From: Saccopteryx bilineata
Lineage: Eukaryota > Chordata > Mammalia > Chiroptera > Emballonuridae
Length of the DNA stretch: 64,000 nt
Reading direction: 5' to 3'
NCBI RefSeq assembly: GCF_036850765.1
Contig: NC_089494.1
Span: forward strand, 3,286,001-3,350,000
Part shown: positions 1 through 9,647 of the stretch, piece after piece
Layout of the letters: each line of letters opens with the position of its first letter
Numbering within the stretch: position 1 is the stretch's first letter
Notes under the pieces: model-generated
What the model was told of the DNA's origin: nothing
Seen by the model: only the letters and a program-made list of their open reading frames with translations
Databases searched by the model: none
Translations under genes and position numbers: made by a program

Positions 1-2377
1 CAGACCCAGGACGCTGAACTGAGTGACCTGGTGGTGTGGCCGGGCGGGGCTCAGCACGGGTGCCAGCCCGGGGAGTCAACGGAGCGTCTGCGGGGTGAGT
101 CAGCGCTGTGGTTTGGATGCCAAAACCAGTAGCTGGTGTGAAAGTCTGGTCCGTGGATGTGCTGGAGGGTGGGCGGGGCGGGGCGGGGCGCCCCCCTTCA
201 GTGAGACGTGCCCAGTGACGTCCACTGTCCTGCTCTGGCCCACCTGAGCGGTCGCTTGGTTCTTCCAGGCACCATTCTTCTAAGACGGGGTTTCAAACAG
301 AAGCCTGAAGGTCACATCCAGCCCCAAGAACTTATGTTTTTGTTCTGCCTGGCGTCGGTCTCCATGGTGAGGAATTTTAATTTACCATTAAATTAGTGTT
401 GCCAAGGTTTAAAAAAAGAATCACAAAAGTTTCGATGTCACGTTTCCCTTTAAAAGGCTCAGGGTTCTGCAGACACTGGACCACGTTCCCGCACAGCCTC
501 GACTGTTGGTCAGGGGGAACGGGAGCTTGTCCCCCACCATGTCCCTCACCATGTCCCTGCCCTGCACCTCTGCCTCCCAGCACAAGCTGGGTCAGCATTC
601 GTGGGCTGTTCTCCTGTCTAACAAAGGGGAATGAGGTACTGTTTCATATCTCCTCTTGGGCCCTATGAAAAACACAAAAATAAAAGACCTTAAAAAGGCA
701 ACAGGTTCCAAGAAGAAAAACGATGAGACTGACTCACTGCCTACGGCACTAGGAGGGCCCTTTACCACGAAGAAAAATCAGAGCAAACCCCACGATGTGC
801 AGAAATCAAAGAAGTCCTGTGTCCACTCTGCAGCCAAAATGTCTTTGTGCAACTTGAATTCAAATTAAGATATTATGACACAAATAACAGTGTTAAAACC
901 AATGATCAACACAAGGAAGAGATGAAAAAAAATAAATGAATAATAAAAAATAAAAACGTCAAGAGGCTCTTTTCATTTTAATTCAATAACTAATGGTGTG
1001 CCTATGAATTAAGTGGGGGGAAAAAAATTGCCCAGACCTAAGAGTCTTGCTTGAGGGCAGTAGAAATGATACGCTTGGGATTAGAGGGTAATATTGAGAA
1101 CTGCACATCTCACCGGAAATATCGCTGTTCGGTGTGATTGAATCATGGTGAGAACCGGACGGGCCGAGTGACAAGGACAAGGAGGAGAACGTTATAATTT
1201 GTCGCGTTATCTTGTAAGAACTGGAGAGAGCCCAGACGTGAATAATGCTTCCATGAACCCACATCCATTCCTGTTGTCACGGAGAGTCTTGGTCCGAACA
1301 GAACTTTTGGATCTGTGTGCAAGAAAGCCCAGGTTTCTTGAATAAGCAACTTGGTTTGGAATATTGAGAGGCATCTTCCAGTTGAACAGAAACTGGTCAA
1401 ACTTCCTAGATAGGACCTCCGGATGGGCTCCTCCTGGTGGCTGCTCCAAACGCGGGGCTTGTTCTCCAATTCGAGCTGTGCAAGAATAGCCCGTCACCTG
1501 AGTTGTTGTTCTATCACCTCGGTTGTGGACACAGGGGTGTGCGAGCAGGTATTGTGTCTTCTTGGCCAAGGAGGGGGGTCTCTCAGCTCTCCCTGCCCAC
1601 CCTGGTGGGGACAGGTGAGGGACAGACTGGTGACCCTGCTCTGGTCACTCTGCAGAGCCCACTAGACACCTGGCTATCTTCACTTCCCTTCTCAACACAG
1701 TGTCCACTCATGTCCACCCATCGGGGAGCGAGTCTATCCTTAGGTATCCCTGAAGACTCCGGGGGGCCAGAGCTGCAAGGATCCTTGCATGGAGCAGATG
1801 CCCGATTTGGTCACTTTGTAAGACATGAAGGGTCAGTCTATCGTGGAGGGACAGACTGCGGATGGGTGTGAGGTCCGGCTCACACTCTCGCCCAGCGGGT
1901 CTCTCCTGTCCTCTGGCCGCTTGGTGGTTGAGTTTCTCCACACGTGGCCTCGAAGCAACAAGCTGTTGTTTCCTTCCTCGTTCTGCTTGCTGTCACATCC
2001 CGCAGGGGGCAGAGCTGCAGATCCGTTCAGGGGTCAGCCTGTAGGCCACTTGTCCCTTTGCCTCCCCCCTTCACCTTAACGTTCTCTTGTAATCGTTTTA
2101 TTTCAAGTCATCCCGAAAGAGCCAGCAGCATGCAGAGCTTTGCAGAGAGCCCCCTCGTGCATTTTGGCACGGGCAGCAGGGAGGTGGGGCAGGGAAACCG
2201 GCTGACCCATCCATCGGGCCACCAACCGGCAGAGGAGAACGGGGTCTGGGCTCTGACGGGCTTGAGGTTGTACGTTTCCAGCTCTGACCCCTCCTAGGAA
2301 GTGATCCAACCTCCCGGAGCTGAGGAGACTCAGCGGCGTGTAGGAAAATATCTCACGTCTAGCAACCTCGCTTCCCG
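1..2377. other. unassigned GC-rich non-coding stretch
   Basis: I recognise no gene or repeat family here. GC content changes locally: 1-240 and 1420-2330 are GC-rich, and 880-1030 is AT-rich. A 70-codon lysine-rich reading frame at 656-868 has no homologue I recognise and sits in A-rich sequence, so I do not call it a gene. Confidence 0.5.
166..192 (+). other. G-run cluster with overlapping GC boxes
   Basis: At least four runs of three or more G lie within 25 bases, separated by single bases, and the GGGGCGGGGC core of Sp1-type GC boxes is repeated. This satisfies the usual G-quadruplex pattern. A C run follows directly. No start site or gene is visible next to it, so promoter activity is only a possibility. 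Confidence 0.45.
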
Positions 2378-2400
2378 CCCCCCCCCCCCCCCCCCCCCCC
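2378..2400. repeat. poly(C) tract, 23 bases
   Basis: An uninterrupted run of 23 C is followed by a pyrimidine-rich segment to about 2460. Such runs are unstable and easily mis-sized in sequencing, so the exact length should be treated as approximate. Confidence 0.9.
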
Positions 2401-2871
2401 GCCTGCCCGCCTTCTCTTCCTCGTCCTCCTCTCTGCCTGACTCTCTCCTCCTCTACTTCTGGCAGGAAATACCATGAGAAACGCTTTCATCCAGGGGATC
2501 CTTGGGCTTTGGAGATAAGATATCGCAAGGGTCTACTGTGGCCGTGGAAGCCGGGCCTGCAGATGTTTGACCCAAATCCCTGCTGATAAAACCACTGTCC
2601 CCCCACCCCCACACCCCAATGAAGGCAACTCGGCGATGCGGTTGTCAGGAGCACTCGCCTGGACCGTGAAGATGCTCCCGGAATTCTGGCGTTGTTAAAT
2701 CCTATCTGAACATCTGACCTCACGTTGCCTGTGTTATTTCTCCAAGTGGGGACTTCAGTTATGAGGGTGGAAGTTATCAGTTCATCTGAGAGCCTGAGGG
2801 TTTTCTGGAAGAATTGGGAGGAGAGCGCCGACCTGCTGGGTGGGATCACGATCATAAAATAAGAGACCAGG

Positions 2872-3202
2872 AGAAGTCCCAGGTTCGATTCCCGGCCAGG
2901 GCACACAGGAGAAGCACCCATCTGCTTCTCCACCCCTCCCCCTCTCCTTCTTCTCTGTCTCTCTCTTCCCCTCCCGCAGCCAAGGCTCCATTGGAGCAAA
3001 GATGGCCCGGGCACTGAGGATGGCTCCTTGGCCTCTGCCCCAGGCACCAGAGTGGCTCTGGTCGCAACAGAGCGACCCCCCGGAGGGCAGAGCATCGCCC
3101 CCTGGTGGGCGTGCCGGGTGGATCCCGGTTGGGCGCATGCGGGAGTCTGTCTGACTGTCTCTCCCCGTTTCCGGCTTCAGAAAAATACAGAAAAAAAAAA
3201 GA
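2872..3202 (+). mobile_element. tRNA-derived bat SINE (VES-like), 5'-truncated
   Basis: This is a SINE body read from the tRNA-like B box (about 2881-2892) through the tRNA-unrelated region to an A-rich tail ending near 3202. The A-box half of the tRNA head is missing. Imperfect target duplications flank this shortened element: AAGAGACCAGG at 2861-2871 and GAGAGACCGGG at 3203-3213 (9 of 10 in the shared core). The truncation therefore seems to have happened at insertion, which would leave the copy without a complete pol III promoter. The family name is from memory. Confidence 0.85.
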
Positions 3203-3369
3203 GAGAGACCGGGGCGGTACCCAGAGCGCAGAGCGTGGGACAGGCTTGTCCAGGGCTTCCTGTGACAGGCAGCAGTGCTCCGAGGACAAAGACGGCACAA
3301 GCTTGAAAATTCCAAACGTCAGCATCGGGTCAACACCCTGCTGACCTTGGAACCTTCTTGAGAGAGAGC

Positions 3370-3889
3370 TGTTATGATGGGACAGCGAGACAACGGGATA
3401 ATGAACATCTTGCCACACAATCAATCAATGAGCCAATTTAAGAAATGAGGAGTCTTTAATTAGCCGGCTACGCGGACCGCAGGGAGACCTAAGTCGTTCA
3501 AATCAACGTGGCCCCGGCTGCATCTTGGAGTCAGGTTTTACAGGGAGGATTACATACTGACTGAGGAATGGGGAGGGGGAGGAAGCATAACAGCGAAACA
3601 GAGCAGTGAAACAAGCTTTCTTACAATGTTTATCTATAGGGCTCGTTCGGGGAGAAACATTCCGAGAACACCTGCTACTTCGCAAGGCCAGTCCAAGGCC
3701 GCAGTCTGGCAAACCAGCCTCCAGGACAATAGGCAGTAACTTACTTTCAGAAAAAGTAAGTTCTGCTAAAAGTCTCTTTGTTTTAGAGAAAGTAAGGTTG
3801 CCAAAAATTATTTATGTCACAAGCCTTGCTTTTCTATACTTTCAAGATCCACTTCCTGTGCGTCTTTTGTTCTGCTCGCGTTCCTCACA
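3370..3889 (-). mobile_element. solo endogenous retrovirus LTR, ERV1/gammaretroviral-like
   Basis: A 520-bp block begins TGTTATG and ends CTCACA, so its ends have the TGT...ACA inverted form. It is flanked on both sides by GAGC (3366-3369 and 3890-3893), a 4-bp target duplication of the length typical of gammaretrovirus-like ERV1 integrations. Read on the minus strand, a weak TATA-like site (complement of 3534-3541) lies about 75 bases before an ATTAAA poly(A) signal (complement of 3455-3460). That spacing fits a U3-R layout. No internal viral sequence lies beside it, so the provirus was reduced to one LTR by recombination. I do not recognise the subfamily. Confidence 0.72.
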
Positions 3890-4560
3890 GAGCCTCGTCG
3901 GGTATTGCTGGAAGGCGGGGCTCTGTCTCATGGGATTCGCTCTGTGCGGAGAATCAGAGGCCACGAGTGCCGGAGTACCCAGAGTCCCAATGGCTGGGAG
4001 GGCTCAGGCTCCCAGGTGGGAGCACTTCCGTCGGGAGCATGACGGTGGCCCCACTGAACGGGAAGAAGGGACTTGGCACGGGGACATTGTCATCAGGTCC
4101 TGATGCCGCTGGATCCATAGCCTAAAAAAGAGTGAGTCTCCAGGCTGGGGTTCTTGATTCTGACCGTCCTGGGGAGATGGGGATGCGGGAACCCCCCGTG
4201 GGGGCTCGGAGGACCGTGTCTAGAACCCAGGGCATCCCCTAAGCATCTCTTAGCACTTCCGTGCAAGAACTCACTAGTGTTCAGGTTTAATGGAAAACGA
4301 GGGAAACCAAAGGAAAGGCAGGTTAGCTGAGGACTCTCAGCATACCTTCTGGGAACGAAGACGTGGGCTTTTCTACCACACAGAGGGTCCAGTGCACCCT
4401 TTCCTGACCTGAAACAGCAGAAGAAAGAATCCCCAGATGCTGGTGCACTTCCTGACAAATTACAGAATCAAAGATCGTGGCTGTGCTGATAGTCTCCAAC
4501 TGCGTATTACTTACAAGTATTTTTTTTGCTATGTTAATCTTTTTAAACTCTCTTCCTTGT

Positions 4561-4592
4561 TTTTTTTTGTTTGTTTGTTTGTTTGTTTTTTT
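4561..4592 (+). repeat. T-rich/(TTTG)n microsatellite
   Basis: Poly(T) is followed by about five TTTG units and another T run. It forms the pyrimidine-rich stretch immediately upstream of the exon-like segment at 4603. Confidence 0.85.
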
Positions 4593-4602
4593 CAATTTCA
4601 AG

Positions 4603-4676
4603 GACAAGCTGTTGGAAATTAATTCCATCATTTATGCCAAAAACCTCAGTGAGACTGTGACGGAGTTTGAGAAGCA
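4603..4676 (+). other. exon-like segment, unproven
   Basis: A long T-rich tract ends in TTTCAAG at 4602, a good acceptor context. The following codons are open and have a balanced amino-acid mix (DKLLEINSIIYAKNLSETVT, then EFEKQ), unlike the low-complexity frames elsewhere. Possible donors are GTGGAG at 4677 or, stronger, GTGAGA at 4649. The frame stays open well past both. I cannot match the peptide to a protein. It could be one exon of a gene spanning the window, a pseudogene piece or chance. Confidence 0.2.
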
Positions 4677-5843
4677 GTGGAGGCGGCCAGCAATCCACGC
4701 ACTCCTTGGGGCGCTGTCACTCCGCGTCTTGAGGAACGCGACACGGAGCTGCGGCCTCACTAGGAGGAAGCAGAGAGCTGTTTCGTTGTGGTCACCAGGG
4801 TGTGGGCAGATGCACGTGACCGCTGAGTGGCCAGAGGACTGGACTGTGTCGGCCGTCAGTTTGATGTCTCTCGGCTCCAAACTAACCCTCCCTGGGCCCT
4901 CCACACCCCTCTCCCTTGCTCGTGTTTATCACAATATCTGTGAGTGGGGGCCCCTAGGGAGACAGGGCCCTGGGAAGGGCACTTCCCTGGGTGGAAGGGC
5001 AGCTTGGTGGCCCCTCCTAGCCCGGCTCACGTCCTGCACGCGGCCAGTGTCCCTCTCTCCCCACCCCTTGCCCTTCCACCGTCGTGTTTTGGTTCCACAA
5101 CCGACCCATGTTCCCGGACACGCTACACAACACACCTCCAGCAGCTCCAGGGGGCTGATTTCCACTGGGTCCTCCTGCTGGACGGCACAGCCACCACTCC
5201 GCCCTCCGGTGAGTTGTGACTGTGTCCCCTCCCACGGATGGGCATCTTCTCAGCCCTGGAGGAGGGCGGGACTTCCCTGAGCGCCCTACCTGGGCCCCGG
5301 GGACAGAGTGGCCCCTCTATCCGCTGGTCCCCGTCCTCCTGAGAGGCCTTTCTCTTACTCCTGACTGGTCAAGCCTTTGTCAGGGCAACCTCCCCCCACC
5401 CCCCATTTTACTGAAGTCTCTATAACTTCTCTACACTCAGCTTGCCCTGTCTAAAGTGTCTCCTGGTTGAGCCGTATCCGACGCCAGGCTAGATCGTCTT
5501 TCCAGGAGCAGAAATACCCGTTTGAAAATCTTGCAAGCCGGTCGGTGCGCGGCTCGGACTGAGCAGCACGGTGCTCCCGCGGGGACGCCTGCAAACCCTC
5601 TTCTTCGCCGGCTTACGCTTTTAGTGCCCGCGTGACTTTTGCCCTGCTCCTACCTCTGGAGCGGCTTTGCGAGATACGGTTGAGAGGCCGTCCGAAGTCT
5701 CACGCCCTTCAGCGTGATCAGCAGAACGCCTGAGATGCCTTCACATCGGGAAACGCCGTGCGCCCCGTGCCCCGATGCTCACCAGCCTGAGCGTGGCGGG
5801 CTGTGAACCCACCAGCCGCGCCTGCGCACCCCTGACAACACAG

Positions 5844-6988
5844 GTAGGGGGGCTGGGGGGTCCGTGCATGCTTCTGAGTGCCTTGTCTCCCATCGGCTGA
5901 CCTCGACACGGAAGGGGGGCGTGGGGGGTCCGTGCGTGCTTGTGAGCTCCTTGTCTCTCATCTGCTGACCTCGACATGGTAGGGGGCGTGGGGATCCGTG
6001 CGTGCTTGTGAGCTCCGTGTCTCTCATGGGCTGACCTCGACATGGTAGGGGGCGTGGGGGGTCCGTGCGTGCTTGTGAGCTCCTTGTCTCTCATGGGCTG
6101 ACCTCGACATGGTAGGGGGCGTGGGGGGTCCGTGCGTGCTTGTGAGCTCCTTGTCTCTCATGGGCTGACCTCGACATGGTAGGGGGCGTGGGGGGTCCGT
6201 GCGTGCTTGTGAGCTCCGTGTCTCATCTGCTGACCTCGACATGGTAGGGGGCGTGGGGGGTCCGTGCGTGCTTGTGAGCCCCGTGTCTCTCATGGGCTGA
6301 CCTCGACACGGTAGGGGGCGTGGGGGGTCCGTGCGTGCTTGTGAGCTCCGTGTCTCATCTGCTGACCTCGACATGGTAGGGAGCGTGGGGGGTCCGTGCG
6401 TGCCTGTGAGCTCCTTGTCTCTCATGGGCTGACCTCGACATGGTAGGGGGTGTGGGGGGTCCGTGCGTGCTTGTGAGCTCCGTGTCTCATCTGCTGACCT
6501 CGACACGGTAGGGGGTGTGGGGGGTCCGTGCGTGCTTGTGAGCTCCTTGTCTCTCATCTGCTGACCTCGACATGGTAGGGGGCGTGGGGGGTCCATGCAT
6601 GCTTGTGAGCTCCTTGTCTCTCATCTGCTGACCTCGACACGGTAGGGGGCTGGGGGGTCCGTGCATGCTTGTGAGCTCCTTGTCTCTCATGGGCTGACCT
6701 CGACACGGTAGGGGGCGTGGGGGGTCCGTGCATACTTGTGAGCTCTGTGTCTCTCATCTGCTGACCTCAACACGGTAGGGGGGCGTGGGGGGTCCGTGTG
6801 TGCTTGTGACCTCCTTGTCTCCCATCGGCTGACCTCGACACGGTAGGGGGCTGGGGGGTCCGTGCGTGCTTGTGAGCTCCTTGTCTCTCATCGGCTGACC
6901 TGACCTTGACACGGTAGGGGGACATGGGGGGCATGGGGGGTCCGTGCATACTTGTGAGCCAAGTCCTTGTCTCTCATCGGCTGACCTC
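5844..6988. repeat. 67-bp minisatellite, 17 copies
   Basis: Units begin GTAGGGGG(C)GTGGGG and end CTGACCTCGACA(T/C)G. Starts lie at 5844, 5911, 5979, 6045, 6112, 6179, 6244, 6311, 6376, 6443, 6508, 6575, 6642, 6708, 6775, 6843 and 6913, so spacing is 65-70 bases. Units differ mainly in one block: CATGGGCTG, CATCTGCTG or CATCGGCTG. Edge copies are the most diverged. The G-rich half carries runs of five to six G on the plus strand. The unit is not a multiple of three and lacks minus-strand stops, which produces several overlapping spurious minus-strand frames. Confidence 0.95.
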
Positions 6989-7891
6989 AAGCTGTCATCT
7001 TCAACAAAGGAAGGAAAAATAATTTTTTTCAAAAGCCCTGGACTTCAAAGGAAACTCGCCCTTTAATTTCCTGGCGGAACGGGAGTTGAGAGCAAAGCCC
7101 GTGCAGCTGTCCCGGATGTTTCATAAGCCACTTCGCTCGTGACATCGGGCTTCGGAAATGGGCCGGGACGGTCGGAGCTGCCCCGAGTGGGAGCTCCCCT
7201 CCTCGGGGGCGGACAGGCCGGCCGGGCACAGCCGTCTGATTTTGATTTCTGGGAGTTGTTATTCTCTCAGGAAGGTTGGCGTTGCTTCTCCCCATCTGCT
7301 AAATAAAATATTATCTGTCACTGTGGTGTTTTTTGTCCTTTTTTTTTTTTTTTTTTCAAAGGGAGCTAGCTGTTGCTAGTTGGATTCATGAGCCTGGCCC
7401 GCCCCCGTGTCCTCTCTGCCTCCCCATCAGCTTCTTAGCCCCTTGTATGTCTGGGCACGCGGATTGGGACCCAGGGGACAGGGACGTGTGCGCCGGGTCC
7501 GTTCCCGACCTGTGGATAAACGCGGGTCAACGGAGAGCTAACCAAAAAAAGAGGGGACAGCACCTTCCCGTCAAACACCAGAAAGCCGAGCGTCCACGGA
7601 AAGAGCCTTCTGTCGCCTCGTCATTCTTCCCAGTGAGTCTGGGATCTTTCTGGGAAGAGGAGGGTGTGGTGCGTCAGGAGGAAAATATGAATTCCACTCC
7701 TCAAACCCCCCCCCCCCGCCCCCGAACTCACCGTGTGAGCCTGGGACGCTGCGCGCCCGCCCCGGGATGTTCCCACACGGGCTGCAAGAGGGTTGGGATG
7801 CCGTCGAGCTTGAGAATGGCATTCCCTGATGTTTCCCCCTGCGTTCCTCGTCAGGAACTCTGCCTTGGAAAGACCGTGGCGGCGGCAGCCT
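6989..7891. other. unassigned, partly CpG-rich; possible poly(A) signal
   Basis: No repeat family is recognised. An AATAAA hexamer at 7302-7307 is followed within 25 bases by a GT-rich stretch and then poly(T). This resembles a polyadenylation site on the plus strand, but no coding sequence leads into it. From 7440 the sequence is GC- and CpG-rich. Confidence 0.35.
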
Positions 7892-8014
7892 CGGCTCCCT
7901 CGCGATGTGTGCGGCGCCAGGCTCCCCGGCCCCGGCTCCCTCGCCAGGTGTGCAGCGCCACGCCCCCCGGCCCCGGCTCCCTCGCCAGGTGTGCAGCGCC
8001 ACGCCCCCCGGCCC
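7892..8014. repeat. 41-bp tandem triplication
   Basis: Three units start at 7892, 7933 and 7974. Each begins CGGCTCCCTCGC and ends in CCCCGGCCC, and a fourth breaks off after five bases at 8015. Units two and three are identical, while unit one differs at several sites. All are CpG-rich. Confidence 0.9.
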
Positions 8015-8571
8015 CGGCCAAGACAGTAAAGATGACCGCGTTTCTGTAGGACACACCACAGTGCAAGTCCCACAAATGGGTGTGCAAAAAAAAAAAAGGA
8101 AGGTGTGTGACCAAAGCTTTGGAAGTCCCGTTGGTGGAAGGCTCTGAGGTCAGGGTTGGGGGACGGAGGGGAGCCGGCACCGGGCGGAGGGGGGGAGTGT
8201 CCAGCATGGGCTGCGAGGGGGGAAGCAGCAGGTGAGAACTTGGCCTTCCCACGGGGGCAAGCACAGTGCCCGTGAGATTGGAGAAGCTGCTGGGAGGCCC
8301 TCCTGTGCCTCATTCCTCAGACCCTAAATGTACACCTTGGAAGTGTGCCTGCCTTCTTCAGAGATGGTGAGACCCCAGTCCCTGGGCACCCCTTGTAATC
8401 AATCTAGCCAGGTCCTGTCATTCTCCAAAATAGAATCAGGCCACACCTCCAAGTGGTTGGGGAGACGATGCCTTCCAGTCCCCGGGCACGTGGGGGGAGG
8501 CTGCCTCTCCACCAGCCCCTGCACCCTATTCCTACCCCCTTCTGCTCTGCCTCTGACTCTAGAGTCTAGAC

Positions 8572-8963
8572 CAGGGGTCTCAAACTCAACTCAGCATGTG
8601 GGCCGCAGAGCAAGATCACAGCCCTTCGTTCGGCGGGCCGCACTAGGTCTACAAAAGGCAACTGTTACGCAACACTTTTCTCACTGCAGTTGAAAACAAA
8701 AAAAAAATCAGTACAACAAGCACAGTCGTACATGCAGTTTACTCAGTGTCACAAAACGACCAGAAACTGTAGTTCGCATCACAACCGCTGTTAACTAAGC
8801 TAATATCTAGCTAGGATGCTAGAGAAATGAAAAATACAAGTAGGCCCCTAGGCTTACTTAATTTTATCCAAAATATTTTGAACTTTGTGGATTAGTCTGC
8901 GGGCCGCACAAAATTGTTCGGCGGGCCGCATGCGGCCCGCGGGCCTCGAGTTTGAGACCCCTG
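8572..8963 (+). mobile_element. non-autonomous hAT element (392 bp)
   Basis: The terminal inverted repeats are CAGGGGTCTCAAACTC at the left and its exact complement at the right. They are flanked by 8-bp duplications GTCTAGAC (8564-8571) and GGCTAGAC (8964-8971), 7 of 8 identical, as expected for hAT transposition. Both ends carry repeated GGGCCGC/GCGGCCC blocks that can fold on themselves, and the middle is AT-rich with no transposase frame. Its ends resemble, but differ from, the elements at 9306 and 38597. It is a MITE moved by a transposase encoded elsewhere. Confidence 0.9.
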
Positions 8964-9029
8964 GGCTAGACCCTAAGGAACGGGAAACCCCAGCGGAACC
9001 GGGGGTGGGAGTGCTCCCATGGGGAAGGT

Positions 9030-9245
9030 TCCATTCATTTCAACAGCGCTTTCTCGAGCATCTAGCACACGGCAGGCTCCATGCCTCTGCTTGGCACTTG
9101 CTGACTGTGTCACCTGGGGTGGCCGGCCGGCCGGCCTTCCTGGATCTTCACCTTATCACTGGCAGAACGGAGATGACGTGAGGTTCCTCGAGAGTGTTTG
9201 TTGTAAATGATATTCAATGAAGTGATGCGGCGGACAGGATGGGAT
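9030..9245 (+). repeat. MIR-type SINE relic
   Basis: Decayed sequence follows the MIR order: a CTGACTGTGTCACCTGGG core near 9100, then a segment resembling the TCATCTGTAAAATGGGGAT part, then GTAAATGATATTCAATGAA. The 5' part at 9030-9090 resembles the conserved end of L2/MIR3. A (GGCC)4 run at 9120-9136 interrupts it. Identification is from memory. Confidence 0.55.
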
Positions 9246-9305
9246 GGACGACCTTCCCACATGAACCTAGTGATCTCAACACTGCTTCTTGAGCATCCTC
9301 GAGGG

Positions 9306-9639
9306 CAGGGGTCCCCAAACTACGGCCCGCGGGCCGCATGCGGCTCCCTGAGACCATTTATCCGGCCCCCGCCGCACTTCCGGAAGGGGCACCTCTTTCA
9401 TTGGTGGTCAGTGAGAGGAGCATAGTTCCCATTGAAATATTGGTCAGTTTGTTTATTTAAATTTACTTGTTCTTTATTTTAAATATTATATTTGTTCCCG
9501 TTTTGGTTTTTTTACTTTAAAATAAGATATGTGCAGTGTGCATAGGGATTTGTTCATAGTTTTTTTTTTATAGTCCGGCCCTCCAACGGTCTGAAGGACA
9601 GTGAACTGGCCCCCTGTGTAAAAAGTTTGGGGACCCCTG
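9306..9639 (+). mobile_element. non-autonomous hAT element (334 bp)
   Basis: The inverted repeats are CAGGGGTCCCCAAACT (left) and AGTTTGGGGACCCCTG (right, offset by one base). The 8-bp flanks are CTCGAGGG (9298-9305) and CTCTAGGG (9640-9647), 7 of 8 identical. The interior has AT-rich runs and no transposase. It closely matches the element at 38597-38912, apart from 19 bases near 9374-9395 that are absent there and a few substitutions. Both are therefore young relative to the MIR and MLT1 relics. Confidence 0.93.
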
Positions 9640-9647
9640 CTCTAGGG

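Larger units (their letters stand above)
3894..5843. other. unassigned stretch with one weak exon-like segment
   Basis: I recognise no mobile element here. The stretch contains a (TTTG)n run at 4561-4592 and the exon-like segment listed separately. From about 5470 to 5800 it is GC- and CpG-rich and leads directly into the minisatellite. Confidence 0.4.

Noticed and set aside
656..868. Lysine-rich 70-codon frame
   Set aside because: A-rich sequence readily gives lysine-rich frames. No homologue is recognised and there is no splice or transcript signal.
5741..7032. Several overlapping minus-strand frames with MRDKELTSTHGPP-type repeats
   Set aside because: These are three-frame readings of the 67-bp minisatellite. 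The unit length is not a multiple of three, so the frame changes at every unit.
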